Of a DNA stretch of 64,000 nt, positions 33,600 to 46,841 are shown piece by piece. The DNA is from Casuarina equisetifolia (taxonomy: Eukaryota > Streptophyta > Magnoliopsida > Fagales > Casuarinaceae), in contig CM052356.1 of NCBI GenBank assembly GCA_028551475.1, positions 2,366,001-2,430,000 of the forward strand, read 5' to 3'. Each line of letters begins with the position of its first letter. Position 1 is the stretch's first letter. The notes beneath the pieces were generated by a model. That model worked only from the letters and a program-made list of their open reading frames with translations, had not been told where the DNA came from and made no database searches. The translations under genes were made by a program, and so were the position numbers.

Positions 33600-36500
33600 G
33601 ATTTGATTTTTAAATATGTTACTCTGGAAATGTTACTCTTTATTTGATCGTGTGGATCATGTTTGAGAATTAACTTTCGTTAAGAAATTCCTGATTATTC
33701 AGTCTATTAATTTTTTTATAGCTTTAGTTTTTTTTTTGAAAAAGGACTAAATGTTTAAAATAATATTTGGAATAGAAGCTATGAGTTTAAATAGCATAGA
33801 ACAGCAAATTTTGGTGCATAGATATCCTAAACGATAATTTAAGATATTTAGTAGATTTTGTTTAACCTCAAAAAGATATCTTGGGAAGAGGTATTTATCA
33901 CTATTCATCATTTTATTTATTTATTTATCATTAAATCTAGAAAATCATAAATAATAGAGTGCTAGTTATTGACATTCTAAAATATGGATAAAACATATTT
34001 TGTTTAAATGAAAACCAGACATCATGAATAAAACATTAAGCCAATCGAAAAATAACTCCTTCAACAAGGTTCAACAACTAGTCTTGGGTATCAAAGCATG
34101 AACGAAAAGAGTACAAGGACTCGAAAGCAACACAGTTGACAAAAATGTGAAGTGTTCTTACGGGAAAATGACCATTGACTGCTCTTTCTATGTGATTGAC
34201 ATGTCATTGTTCTTATCTAAAAGTAAAATTTAAAATATGAAATTGTTTTATAAGATAATTTTCAAGTAAAATTTAGAGAACATAAAATTTATGTAACTTG
34301 ATTTTCAATATGTTCTTTCATTTTAAACATGGATAAACATTTTTCCAAAAAATCTTTATTGATGAAAAAAATGATATTGCATTTTACCCTAAGTTTTAAT
34401 ACTATGCTAAAACCTCTTGCAAAGAAGATTATTAAACATGACTTACAAAATGTGAGGTTTATGTCACACTGTTTTTAACATCTTAATTCGAAAGGTAAGA
34501 GAGATCTTCACACCACCATAGGACTAAAAAGTCTCGGGACCCGTCAATTAGCAAGCAATAGACTAGGTCTATTATTTTGGATATATTTCTTGTTTATTTT
34601 GAAATAACAAGACAAAAAGAGGAGTAGATTTCACGATAAGAGTTGTTTACTTTTGTTACCATTGGGCGCCGTGTAGTATTTGTGGTGAGACTGAACTTCG
34701 GCGTTCAACGCAGGGCGACTGTTGTAGTGGGGAGCTTTGACCATGTTTAGTGAGATAACTTCTAGAACGCCTATCACCATCAGAAGGCATAAGCTTAATT
34801 TAGTGAGAGTTGAAAGACGATAACATACGTAATGAGTGCTTTCTAGAAGTAGCATCCTCGTAGCATTTGTACGGCACCTGTTGTAGATGTTATTGCCCAG
34901 TATATGTACATGGTCTACATGATAATCTAGAAGTTTTTTGGTTAATTTATCAGACCGAACTTGTGAAGGCACTTAAGTCAAAGATGGAACCGTCCCTAGC
35001 GAATAGAGGAACCTCGTGGGGCTCTACTAGAACATGGAGAAACATAAACTGAAAAGATAAATCAACATCTGTGGGATAATTTGTCGGGTTTTGGAGTAAA
35101 ATTAATAGAAGATCAGATATATCCTTTTACTTGCGTGTGTGGGATTAATTCGCAATTATTTACTCTAGGGTTTTATCATGTTTTTCTGTTAATACATATG
35201 AGTCATTCCGGGGGAAGGAAAAAAAAAAAAAAGGAAACGTGAAAATGCAGAAACAGTAAGGATAAGTAACATGAACTTATGTTGTTTTCTTTCTTATTAT
35301 AGTTGAAATATTGTCTTATAGGAGCAAGGATAATCGAAAATCACATAAACTTTGCCTTTTCTTGGGGTTTGTGGCCCTTTCCCTTTCCCTTCCTTTTGAT
35401 AAATTAAAATACAAAAAAAATAACTTTAAGAGGGAATCTAAAAATTTCCTCTTGCATCGTAAATTTTTCCTTTTCTTCCTTTTCATTGTCCGTGCTTACT
35501 GTTATGATAGGCGAAGCGTGCATGTAGTAACTAGGCCACAGGTTTACATTAATTTTTTTTCTTCAAAAAAAAAAAGAAGTAATATTTGACAAATTTTATT
35601 AATACCAATAAAATTAAACGTAATAACGATATATTAAACAAGTACAAAGGTATAAATTTACATTAATGGTAAGACTCTCTGTGCCCCATCATGTGGCCTA
35701 TATAATTGCCTTACCAAGACGCTAGGCCTTGGAAAATTTCTAGTGGTCTCTTTATAAAAGATTTTTGTTTAGCCAATTCGGGAATATGAATGAACAATCT
35801 TAAACTACTAGAAATTTGAAATTTACCCTTTCAAGCCTAATTTGCATATTCTGATTATCCAACACGTAATAATAGGCTGGTATACATTGCGCCATGAAAT
35901 ATATTTCCTCATTCTCAGTTATTAAGGATAGGTTACAAGTTGAATTTCTACTTCGTAAGAACTTGGAAAAAACGACCTGATTTGACCAAATTGAGCTTCG
36001 TGTGGGAAGTTCTTTAGACCAAGTCAATGTCGGACAGCTGTTTTTCATACTTACTTTCCAAATGCTACAAGCGAGTGACGAAGACTTCATCTCTGAGAAG
36101 CTTCTCTAATGTGATGTAATGTTTACTATAAAAATGCGCGTTGCAGGTGCCCAAAGTCTTTCTTCCAAAGGCTAATCACAATTTTTCATGATTGCAACCT
36201 ACTTTTTCGCAAATGATAATGAGACTAATTAATCAACGGTCTGTAATGATTTTCAAGACAAATAGAATCCTCTTGGATTCTTAAATTATTTTCAAATCGA
36301 ATAATCAAAATTTTTTGGTTTATATACTAACTACACATTTTTTATATTTGGCCAAGGAAATAGTTAAATAGTCTATGCGTGAACAAAAACTCAAAGTATT
36401 ATACTTATAAATAATTGTGTAAACTTAAAAAAGAGTAGGTACGACGAATTGATAGAAAGATAAGTAAACAAATAAGTTTTCAAACTTTTGCTCACTCTTT

Positions 36501-37895
36501 CCCTATTGAAAGACTGATTTAATTGCCTTTTTTTTTTTTTCAGTTATTGTGTTTCCTTAATTGACCCGAAAATCTATTTTCCCTTCCCTTCACAATCATT
36601 ATAAAGTTCCAATAATTTGAAAAATCACTTCACTTTTTTTGTGTGAAAAGATTAATTATATTAATAAATATTAAAATACAAAAACATAGGATATATTTTC
36701 ACATTATAGAAGTCATTGTATCTATAAAAAAATGAAAGATGAAAGCCTTCAATTTCACTCAAAATAACATTTTCATGAAAGAATCTTATATTTCTAAATA
36801 AATCAACTCTCTCTCATATTACATTCTTTACTTTTGTTAAGAAAATAGGAATAATAAATTATTTTTCCCTAAAAACATTATCTATGTTGTTCAATCCATA
36901 TACAATGGATTCAAATTAAGAAATATATCTTAATAAATTTAGTAGCTAAATTCCTTTCTTTAATGACTTTATCATTCATTATAATTCTTCATTCTATCCT
37001 CCAATGTCATGTGAAAAAAAAAAACCACCTCACTTTATCTTCATGGTTATTCATGATTCTGTTTTTCTCGTGTCATTCCCATGTTTCTATGTTACAGGTT
37101 ATGTAACTTGGGCTTGGGTGTTTTGTAAGTGTTGGGCTGTAGGTAGGGTTTTCTTTATGTAAGAGGCACCCCACGGAGGGGAGATAGTGGTTTGAAATGG
37201 TCAGGGAATCTTTCGGAGTCTGTCTAGAATCTTGTTGCAGAAAGAAACTAGTAGAGAAACGGGTTAGACCTCCTCGATTAAAGCTTATAGTGTAAATCTT
37301 CCTTCGTCTTTCCTATTCGCTTCTACCATAGCTAGGTGAAGATGCCCCTATCTGAATCCCGTGTAGGATTTCGTGCTTCCAAGAACAGTCACTAGGTCCA
37401 AGGCTGCTTTGTTTACTTCGTACCAGTATTATTCTCAACGAAAGAACCATATTATGGTGAGATTGAGTGGAGCTAGATTGTTCGCTAAGTGTCTAAATTC
37501 AACTAGTTTGGTTGAAATAGTGATATGGGAAGATAATACATTGTTCAGGTTAGCAAAACCTTAGCCTGTGTTCTGCAGTTTAGTACCACATGCATGGATC
37601 AATCTGAAGTCATACTTTGATACTCGGAGTCCAAGTTGCTTTGGCATTTAAGAATATTTTGGAATTGCATTACGCACATTGATCTTGTGGGTTTTGTTTA
37701 GAGTTCTTTGATGGTGGATTGCAAATTTCTTCCTTAATAGATGATTAGAGTGTATATTTGAACATATTAATCGTCTTTTATGTGTAGGACACTGAGTTGT
37801 GAGACAGTACAACTAATACTCCCTTTATAAGTTCTAACTTGAGTTGAAAGCAAAATAGACATTACCATCATTTCTGGTGGTTGCTTGGGTTTTCA
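33600..37895. other. 4.3 kb without a recognisable gene
   Basis: AT-rich DNA with many homopolymer runs. Short frames (for example 35311-35589 plus and 35800-36090 minus) have no relatives known to me. The latter begins with an ATG followed by a good splice donor (ggaaa|gtaagtat) so may be an exon, but nothing downstream confirms it. Positions 37080-37560 have a higher GC content and look different, possibly an unrecognised old insertion. Confidence 0.4.
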
Positions 37896-38192
37896 GAGTC
37901 ATATTTGGCGATGGTCTTCAATGGACTTCAAAAGGATTTCTAATTACCTCTAATCTCATCAAAACTTCGGCTTTCTCATATCAGTGCTAAGATTGTAACT
38001 TTATAGCAGAGTTTGCTTAGACTTAAAGAGTTAGCTGTCTTGTTGCGCTGTCAGGAAGAAGATCTTCATTTGGTGCAGTCAGTGCTGGATTCAACAGCAC
38101 AGGAGTATTCTGAGAAAAGGAATGTTCATCCACCTAAGATCATTGTTGACAAGAATATCTATCGTCCACCGGCTGCTTCCCTTTATAGTGCC

Positions 38193-38542
38193 TGTTAAAC
38201 GGTCCCTCAGCCATGTCATCAAACTCCACGTCAGCTGCCGCGTCACTGTCCTCATTAGACATGGTGCCACGTCAGCCCTAGCCATGTCAACTCACCATCG
38301 TTCGATTCCGCTCATCTCTGCGAGCGGAACCCTAGCCACTCATCGACACCAAATCCGGCAAGCAAATCTTCTGGATTAATTGTACATCCATTATTTTCCT
38401 TTTGTAAATCATTAGGTTTATTGATAAATTTTGTAAAAACAAACGATTTGTAATTAAGATTTTGAGATAAATCAAAGAGAATTTTCTCACCTCGTTCCTA
38501 AATCGTCGCCGACGTTAATTTCGGCGAAGTAGATTTTTTAAC
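38193..38542 (+). repeat. 5' LTR of copia element 2
   Basis: 350 bp beginning TGTTAA and ending TTAAC before the primer site, so the ends are short inverted repeats as expected. Confidence 0.85.
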
Positions 38543-38582
38543 TTGGTATCAACAGAGCCACCGGCCACCGCTTACCGATCCC

Positions 38583-39540
38583 CATGGCCGATTCTGTCTC
38601 TCTGTCCGTTACCACCTCTTAATCCCCTCTCCTTTCCGTTCCGAATGCTTTCGCTGCCCTTACTCCGACCACTCCTTTCATTCCCTCTCCCACCTCCCTT
38701 GAGCGCTTTGACGGTGACAATTACGTCATCTGGAAGACGCGATTAATCCCGATTCTTCTCTCCCATCAGCTTCTCACCATTGTCGACGGCACCGAAAAAG
38801 CCCTGTCGCAAACCCTATCCCCCTTCGACCCCACCCTTAACCCAGCGTACACCGCCTGGTTAATCCGAGACCAAGTTGCTTTCGGATGGATATTGGCCTC
38901 TTCAACCAATTCGGTCGTTGCCCAATTGACCGATTTCTGCTCCTTCGCCGCCGCTGGGCCTATTTGGCCTCCTCTTATGAAGCTAAGTCAAATGCCCAAG
39001 CCACCTCTCTCCGGATGCAGCTTCTATCGCTCACAAAGGGGAGCTGATCGGTGACCGCGTCTTTTGAGGACGCGAAGAAAATCACCGATGCCCTAGTTGC
39101 AATCGGCGAGATCTCTAAGAACGAATACTACACATAGATCTTCCACGGCCTCAACGACAACTTCTCCGACCTCACTACCTCGATCTCTATCCAGCGACAG
39201 TCGGGAACCCTAACCCGAGAGGAATTTCACTCCCTTCTGCTCTCCCACGAGGAATGGGCACAGCTACGCACCCCTGCACCGTCCCCAACGGCGTTTGCTA
39301 CACACGCCGGCGGTTTTAATTCAGCAATGCGCCCCTTTTGCATACGGCGGCGCCACCAGTGCTCTCCAACTCCGTCCAGCACCAAACTGGGGTGCTTCTC
39401 CTTACCCCCCCACCTCATCAGCAACTTCCGCTGCGCTTTGGAGGTCAGGTTTTGTCACTGGGGGCCGTTCTGCCAGCTCTGTCGCCGCCTCGGCTACCAG
39501 ACCAACGCCTGCCGAGAGCAGTACAATCCGGGTTACTAGA
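38583..39540 (+). pseudogene. copia 2 gag remnant
   Basis: Starts at the ATG at 38583 but stops after 12 codons. Beyond that, LERFDGDNYVIWKTRL (38700-38745) and AYTAWLIRDQVAFGWIL are UBN2-type capsid blocks. Further frameshifts occur near 38960 and 39040. The zinc knuckle reads CQLCRRLGYQTNAC (39462-39510): the usual His of the CCHC pattern is Tyr, so it should not bind zinc normally. Confidence 0.8.
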
Positions 39541-39839
39541 ACCCGATTACCGCCCCGGCCCACCACCACCCCAGCCCCACTTATCATAACCCCGGCCCAT
39601 ACCCCTCAGCCCACCAACTCCAAGCCCATTACACCCTACCCACTCATTTGCCTCTAATCTCATACACTAACCCTAGCTCATACCCGCCCCCCTCTTACCC
39701 AGCTCAAGTCTCTTATCAGCAACCCAGCCCATACAGCAACCTTAGCCCATATAATCCCCAGGCCTTCTATTCTCATCTCCCACCCCCTCTAGCCCAATAT
39801 ACCCCTCCAAACCCACCCCCTCCTTAGATGCCGCCTCTT

Positions 39840-42800
39840 GGCATCCTGACTCTGGGGCGTCCCATCACATCACGGACTCCCCTGCTGCCGTCTCTGGGCT
39901 CTCTCCCTACGTGGGCTCCCAACAGCTCACGATGGGTGATGGAGTTTCCTTCCCCATCACCCACACAAGTAACCTTGTCACTCCTCATTTTCAGCTTTCT
40001 AACGTTTTAGTTGTCCCATCCATTACTACAAATTTATTATCTGTCTCGAAATTTATTGCTAATAATAATTGTTATATTATTTTTTTGGCTTCTCATTTTT
40101 GGGCCATTTCTTCTACATCCGGTTAGATTTTGCTCCATGGTAAACTTGATCTAGGCATCTATCGAGTCTCTCCTCCTAGTGTTGCCCCTGCTCCGGTTGT
40201 GCTTTCTGCTTCTCGCACCAGCTCTCTCCTCTTGTGGCACCACTGCCTCGGTCATCCCTCATTTGAGACATTTCTTTGTCTGCTCAAGTCCTCACACATA
40301 GCTGTCCAGTCTTCTCGTCTTCCCCCATGTACTGCGTGTGCTCTCAATAAGAGTCACCACCATCCCCACCCCCCAACTCACTCTAGGGCTATTGCCCCTC
40401 TTCAGCTTGTTTATTTTGACATTTAGGGTCCTTCTCCTGTCACGTCTTTCAATAATAATAAATACTATGTGTGTTTCGTTGATGACTATTCTCGTTTCAC
40501 CTAGCTATACACCTTTTCCTCCCGGCTTCATTTCTATAATATTTTTCTCACCTTTCATAAATTTGTAGAAAATTAGTTACATTGTAGGATTCAAGCTATA
40601 CAATGTGACGGGGCCCCCAAATTTCTTTCCTCTGGACTTCGGGCTTATCTCATGGAGCATGGTATTCATCAACGAATTTCTTGCCCCTACTCACCGTTTC
40701 AGAATGGCACTACCGAACGCAAGCACAGACATATCGTGGAAACTGGCTTATCTCGACTCACTCAAGCTGCAGTCCCTCTTCATTTCTGGGAGTTTGCATT
40801 TGAGATAGTGGTCTTCTTGATTAACCGCCTTCCCACTGCAGTACTAGGCCACCTCTCTCTGTGGCAGGTCCTGTCTCGCCAGATGCCAGACTTATCCACC
40901 CTTCGAGTCTTTGGGTGTGTTGTATTTCCCTATCTCAGGCCTTATGCTGCCCATAAGCTAGATTCACGCTCTCAGCACTGTGTCTTCTTGGGTTATCCTC
41001 CAGGTTATCAGGGCTACCGGTGTTATTTTCCCACCACTCGTCGGTTCTACATCGCTGCCGATGCATTTTTCATGAAGAAATATTTCCCTACCATTCCATT
41101 TCCTCATCCCCCTCCACAAACCCTGATCCATCCACTATCCTTCCAATCCCTATCCCCCTTCTCCTTGTTCCTCCCCCTGCCACCGATTCCCCCCCCTCAC
41201 CCTCTTCCCCTGACCCTGGGCTAGCTGCCCCTCCTACCCCTACCGCTCCTTTATCTCCTCAACCCTCTAAGCCTCTTGCAGCCTCTGTCCTTTCTACTTC
41301 TCCTGAACCCTTTGACCCGACCTCTCCTCGCATGGTCACTTGCCTTTAAGATGGTACTCTCTCTCGCCGTACCTTAACTCGCCAGCACACCTATGCCTTC
41401 ACCGCCTCTGCTCATCCCTATACCGAACCCACCTGTTTTTCTCAAGCTAGTTGGGAATCCCACTAGCGAGAGGCCATGGCTGCTGAGTATACTGCTCTTA
41501 TCCGGAACTCTATATGGACTCTTGTGCCTCCCCCCCTCAGCATCTGACCAATTGGCTGCAAATGGGTTTGCAAGGTTAAGCTTCGTTCTGATGGCACCCT
41601 CGAATGCTACAAAGCCCGATTGATAGCTAAGGGTTTTCACTAGTAAGAAGGCATTGACTACACTGAGACTTTCAGCCTTGTTGCCAAACCAGTCACTATT
41701 CACACTGTCATTGCTCTGGCCTACTCTCGAGGATGGCCGATCCGTCAGTTAGATGTCTCTAATGCTTTTCTACATGGATATCTCTTTGAGGAAGTCTACA
41801 TGGAGCAACCTCAGGGGTTTCGTGACTCCCTGCGACCTAATCATGTTTGTCGCCTGCATCGTTCTCTCTATAGCCTTAAGCAATCACCCTGTGCTTGGTA
41901 CACTCGCTTGAGATTCTTTCTTGTTACTCTCGGCTTCACCGTCTCTGCAACTGATACCTCCTTGTTTACCCGGCACACAGCTAGCTATAGTCTCATACTC
42001 CTTGTGTATGTGGATGATATCGTCCTTACTGGCTCTCCTCAGGCTCCCTTTGCCAGTCTCTCCTCACCCTTTAGCGCGAGTTTGCAATCAAGGATCTCGG
42101 CACTCTTCACTACTTCTTGGGTGTTGAAGTTCAACCTTCTTTCGAAGGCCTCATTCTTCATCGGGCCAAATTTACCTTGGAGATTCTTGATCGTGCTAAG
42201 ATGAAGGATGCCAAAGCTGTTTCCACTCCTTGCACCACAGATGAACCTCTCTCTGTGTGGACTGGGGAACCTTTGTCTGATTCGGCTCTTTATCGCAGTA
42301 TTGTCGGTGCTCTTCAGTATCTCACTCTCACACGCCCCGATATTACTTACGCGGTTAACACCGCTTGTCAGTTTCTTCACCGTCCCACTACAGCTCATTG
42401 GCAGTCCGTTAAATGCATCCTTCGCTACCTGGCTGAAACTCCCCATTTGGGTCTTCTCCTCACTCACTCCCCTACCACTGCTCTTCATGCCTTTTTTTGA
42501 TGTAGGTTAGGCTGGTGACCGTGATGATCGTCGCTTCGTTGGAGGCTTTTTCATTTTCCTTGGCCGCAACCTTATCTCTTAGAGCTCCCGCAAACAACAC
42601 ACGGTTGCTCGTTCCAGCACGGAGGCCGAATACAAGTGCCTTGCCGACACCACTGCTGAAGTCATGTGGATTGAGTATTTACTTCGGGATCTCCATGCTC
42701 TGCCTCCCCACCCCCTACTCTCTGGTGTGACAACCTCTTTGCCCTCTACTTGACCAGTAATCCCGTTTTTCATGCTCCCACGAAACATGTCGAGATTGAT

Positions 42801-42960
42801 TTTCACTTCATTCGGGAACACCTTGCTTGTGGTCAACTTTCTATCCATTTCATTTCCTCTGTGGACCAGCCAGCTGACATCTTCACCAAAGGTCTCTCCT
42901 CGGCTCGGTTTCATCTTCTACAATCCAAGCTGACACTGCATATTGCCCCATCAGCTTGCA
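39840..42960 (+). pseudogene. copia 2 protease-integrase-RT-RNase H remnant
   Basis: Protease signature DSGASHH near 39855. LWHHCLGHPS (40235) is the GAG-pre-integrase zinc motif. The integrase core reads around 40410-40800 (VYFDI, CDGAPKF, HGIHQRISCPYSPFQNG), broken by several in-frame stops at sites that normally hold Trp or Gln. Reverse transcriptase spans about 41500-42130 with RQLDVSNAFLHGYL and YVDD near 42012; two adjacent stops occur near 41640 and a frameshift near 42060. RNase H follows (about 42480-42930, [22 protein letters not shown]). Nearly all stops are explained by C-to-T or G-to-A changes, typical of methylated, silenced elements. Confidence 0.87.
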
Positions 42961-42966
42961 GGGGGA

Positions 42967-43296
42967 TGTTAAACGGTCCCTCAGCGATGTCATCAAACTC
43001 CACGTCAGCTGCCGCGTCACTGTCCTCGTTAGACATGGTGCCACATCAGCCCTAGCCATGTCAGCTCACCATCGTGCGATTCCGCTCGTCTCTGCGAGTA
43101 GAACCCTAGCCGCTCATCGACACCAAATCCGGAAAGCAAATCTTCCGAATTAATTGTACATCCATTATTTTCCTTTTGTAAATCATTAGGTTTATTGATA
43201 AATTTTGTAAAAACAAACGATTTGTAATTAAGCTTTTGAGATAAATCAAAGAGAATTTTCTCACCTCGTTCCTAAATCTTTGCCGACGTTAATTTC
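42967..43296 (+). repeat. 3' LTR of copia element 2, truncated by 20 bp
   Basis: Begins tgttaaacgg after the purine tract and ends at gacgttaatttc, where host sequence agatcataatcgg continues. The last 20 bp seen in the 5' LTR are missing. Confidence 0.88.
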
Positions 43297-43902
43297 AGAT
43301 CATAATCGGAGAGCAATCGGGCAATTAGGGAAAATTGAAATTGGCTTCCTAACATGCCATGTTCTCAATTGCTATTTGTTGCTGAGAATATATTGATTTA
43401 AAAGGCTTCTAATAATCTTTGTCGATGTTCAGCTCTGGAGGTGTAGTGCTGGCTTCTCGAGATGGAAAGATTGTTCTTAAGAACAACCTTGATGCACGAT
43501 TGGATGTTGCATTCCAGAAAAAACTTCCAGAGGTACTTGCCGTTGTATTACACAAGTATACACAGTCAATATACTGCCTTTATTGTTTATTAGTTGTCAC
43601 TTTATGGTTTGCGATATCATTACTAATTATTCTGCTTAGATAATTATAAGATCAAAGTTTCAGTTATTTGTGCTTCCTACACTACATCATTCACCGGTGT
43701 TGATTTTTTTTCTTAACTAACCAACAAACTCAATATGATGTCATTAAAGTGGAAGATATCTCATGCAAGGCATTCTGAAGGACTTCTTATCTCATGGATT
43801 TATAAGAACTGTAACTATATGCACAGAGACTACATTCTAACTAAGTTTCTATTTTTCTTATTGTAGATCCGCAAGTGGCTGTGTGGTGAGGTTGTTGTCT
43901 GA

Positions 43903-45663
43903 AGGGTTGGATTATATTGTTCTTTTGTTCCATTGCCTTCTAAATTATCCAAGACATGAGATTGGCCTTTCATGATAATATCCATTGTCCAATTGCTTTG
44001 TTTGTATGCTCATTTTCTTGTCCTTTATATAATGTAGATGATCGATTTGGTGTTTAAATGAATTGTGGGAAGATAAAGTACTTCTATTAGTGATAATAAA
44101 TGTGACTTGCTTGAGTGTTTCTGTAATTTGCTTTCCACCCTCTTAAGAATGGTTAGAACTGAATGGCTTACATCATAGAACTGTTACGCAGACCCTACCA
44201 TGCTACATAACTTGGCATGGTCCTAGGATTTCTGTGCCTATTAAGTTCACGGTCTGGGTCTGTAGCTGGAGATTCTAAGATTGCATGCATAACCATGTTT
44301 CACATTTTACAGTAATGTGGCTAAATGCTAGAGGTGGCTGCTAAAGTAGGCCTCAGCTTGTCATCTATACTCTGTTTCTGATTTCGCTCTGCAATTCTAG
44401 CATCTATTTTTGTGAACCTTGCTTTTTCTCCAGTACCATCTATTAGAAAACGATTCAATTGTGAATTTATATGAAGTTTTATTAATATTGTGAAGGTTTC
44501 TTCCTGTGCAATTAGTTTCTGGCATAATTGTGCATGCACCTATAATAAGACCTAAGGGTATCCAAGCATGAGGCCGTGGCTCTGCATACCAACATATTTT
44601 CGGTAGAAGTTATTAATAGACCGCCTTGAAATGCATCTTCTCAAGGGAAAACATCGACATTGTTTGATTCATCACAGAACATATCATAGGAAATTTCAGC
44701 CATTTACCTCGTATGTTGATATGCATTTCATCTTATCAATAATTTTTGATAACTAACAAAAGCTTGTGATTCTTTCCACTATTATATTTTTGTAAGCTTA
44801 AGGGTGGAAGAGTTTAGATGTGAAAACTGTGGGTTAAAACTATATTTAATTATATTTTGTTATGAAACCATATAGCCGTCTGTTAAGTGTCCAATTCTCG
44901 AAAACCATGAAAGTTTTCTGAATCATTTTATCACAAAGTTTAGTACTCAATTTTATTTCCATGTATTCTAAAACTAAAAGTCTTACCACCTCGTTGTAAG
45001 TGAATTCTTTTATCTGAAAATAAGTGATCTATTCTTGAGATTACATGTGAACACATAAAATTCGTAAATATGTAACCTATATACATACTATGCTAATTTT
45101 AATTGAAAGTTAAATACAATATTTTAATAAAGTGGAACTTTTGGAGACACCATTTGTTATGAACTTGGGTTCTAATACAACTTTCTGAAAATGAGTAAAC
45201 AAATTTTTTTGTAAGTACAAATATCTTTTCACTCTTATACAATGTAAGACAAATGCTACTAACTCTTCTCATTGGGTTAGGCCTTTCACTAGGCTTGTAA
45301 CATTTTTCTTTACTCAAATTCATATGGCTTCTAATGTGATCACGTCTTCCTTGACATGACTGTTCTCGGTAGCTTGGGGGCCTTTGCCTTCCCACTTTGG
45401 GTGCTTGACGGTGGCATTGAAGTTAAAGTAAAGTGACTTTACTTCTACTACTAAAAAATTAGATTTCAATCCAAAATATAGACCTTAGTAAGAGAAATAA
45501 CCAAACCAAATCTCTTATAAGTATTAATATTTCCACACCCGTATCTAATATGGATAGATGCTACTACCCCATTTCATTAAATTGAACCTCCCATTAGGTT
45601 TGTAACAATATTTCCTTGACAAGTTTGAAATAGGTATGTCATTTATTTATTTTTAGGTAAAAC
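43903..45663. other. 3' flank of V-ATPase E copy 2
   Basis: Collinear with 22880-24677. Identity is high to about 44700 and lower afterwards. No gene seen. Confidence 0.6.
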
Positions 45664-46628
45664 ACTTTCTCTGGGCAGGTTACTCAAAAGATCATAAAAC
45701 TCATAAGGTTGCTTGGAAAATTATTTGTTTACCAAAAAAAGAAGGAGGTCTTGGATTACTAAACCTTAAAGTATGGAATAAAGTTTTGTTGGGGCGATCT
45801 CTCTGGAATCTCATAAATTACCCTAATTCATCATTTTGGAGTAAGTGGATTCATAGTACCAAATGCAGAAGAAATTCAATTATGGATCTTGATATTAAAC
45901 GAAATATGGTATGGAGTTGGAAAGGTCTTCTAAAGTTACGAAAAACTTTAACCTTTACATTATCCAAACCTTCTTATTGTTGTAAGGAAACCTACAAGGA
46001 ATTACGTGAAGTGAGCACTGAGGTTGAATGGTATAATTTGATATGGTCAGGAGGAATCAGCAAACATAACTTCATTAGTTGGCTCATATGTAGAGACAAA
46101 CTTCCTACAGCCGCAGTTGCTAGCTCCCCTCAATTGATTTGCATTGTAATTTTTGTGGCTCTCAATATGAAAATAGATCATACTTGTTTTTTCAGTGCAC
46201 TTGGACTAGCCAGGTTTGGAGATCCATTCTAGCTCAACGAGGCATTTGTAAGGTCATCTACGATTAGGAATCTGAATTGCAATGGATGATTAAAGCAATT
46301 AAGGGAAAAGATTTAGCTGCAAAGCTTCTCAAGCTTTCTTTCTCAGCTTGTCTTTATTGTATATGGTTAGAACGAAATCATAGATGGTTCCAGAATAAGT
46401 CTATTGATATACAAATGTTGTTGGCTAAAATCAGGAGAGTAGTTTGTGGAAGAGCTTCTTTATTTAGAAACATTAAAATCTCTCAAGCTAATGTTTTGTT
46501 GAGTCATAGTTGGAGAATTCCAAATTCTATCTTCTCCTAAATGAATTGTAATGCTGGGGTATGCCCTAAGCTTATGTACTTCTTTATTCTTCGATGAATA
46601 AACTCACATATTCATAAAAAAAAAAAAA
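45664..46628 (+). mobile_element. 5'-truncated LINE (L1 type) with poly-A tail
   Basis: The plus strand encodes the end of a LINE ORF2: KEGGLGLLNLKVWNKVLLGR (three-frame reading), SKHNFISWLICRDKL, then the zinc-binding block HCNFCGSQYENRSYLFFQC, and finally FSACLYCIWLERNHRWF to the stop near 46540. A frameshift near 46130 and a TAG near 46267 break it. An AT-rich tail ends with about 14 A (46615-46628). The paralogous locus at 24677 lacks it, so it inserted after the duplication. No clear target duplication is seen. Confidence 0.85.
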
Positions 46629-46841
46629 TTACAAGTTCTATTAATATGATAATAATGTTGACATATTAATTAATAATTAGTGTGATGAAGTACTTAATTT
46701 TGTATAAGATTACGCAGTTTTTTATTGGATAAAAATTTGAAAGAGCAATTAACATATAAAACTTTAATACTAAATTTATAGCTTTTTAAAAGCGCGTGTA
46801 CTGTAGCCCACAACAGGTTCCCTTAGTCCCTCTCCCGAATT

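Larger units (their letters stand above)
38193..43296 (+). mobile_element. Ty1/copia retrotransposon 2, many stops
   Basis: Plus-strand element with a 350-bp 5' LTR (38193-38542, tgttaaacgg to ttttttaac) and a 3' LTR (42967-43296) that stops 20 bp short. A tRNA-Met-type primer site (ttggtatca) follows the 5' LTR at 38543; a purine tract (caggggga) precedes the 3' LTR. Gag, protease, integrase, reverse transcriptase and RNase H follow in copia order. It is broken by many stops and some frameshifts. LTRs differ at about 15 of 330 positions by eye, so it is older than element 1. Unlike element 1 it retains all domains. Confidence 0.9.
38010..43902 (+). pseudogene. V-ATPase subunit E copy 2, split by a retrotransposon
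   Basis: Same three exons as at 21904-22879: 38010-38192 (LLRLKELAVLLRCQEEDLHL, truncated), 43433-43532 (SGGVVLASRDGKIV, LDARLDVAFQKKLPE) and 43867-43902 (IRKWLCGEVVV then stop). Copia element 2 interrupts the first exon at 38193, and the last 14 bp of that exon, its donor and about 170 bp of intron are missing. Exon two keeps the Arg codon that is a stop in copy 1. The first half of the gene is absent here too, starting at the same breakpoint (37899 against 21791). Confidence 0.88.

Noticed and set aside
39295-39657. Several overlapping Pro/Ser-rich open frames
   Set aside because: They are alternate readings of the C-rich gag region of copia element 2; only the frame with the zinc knuckle fits a family.
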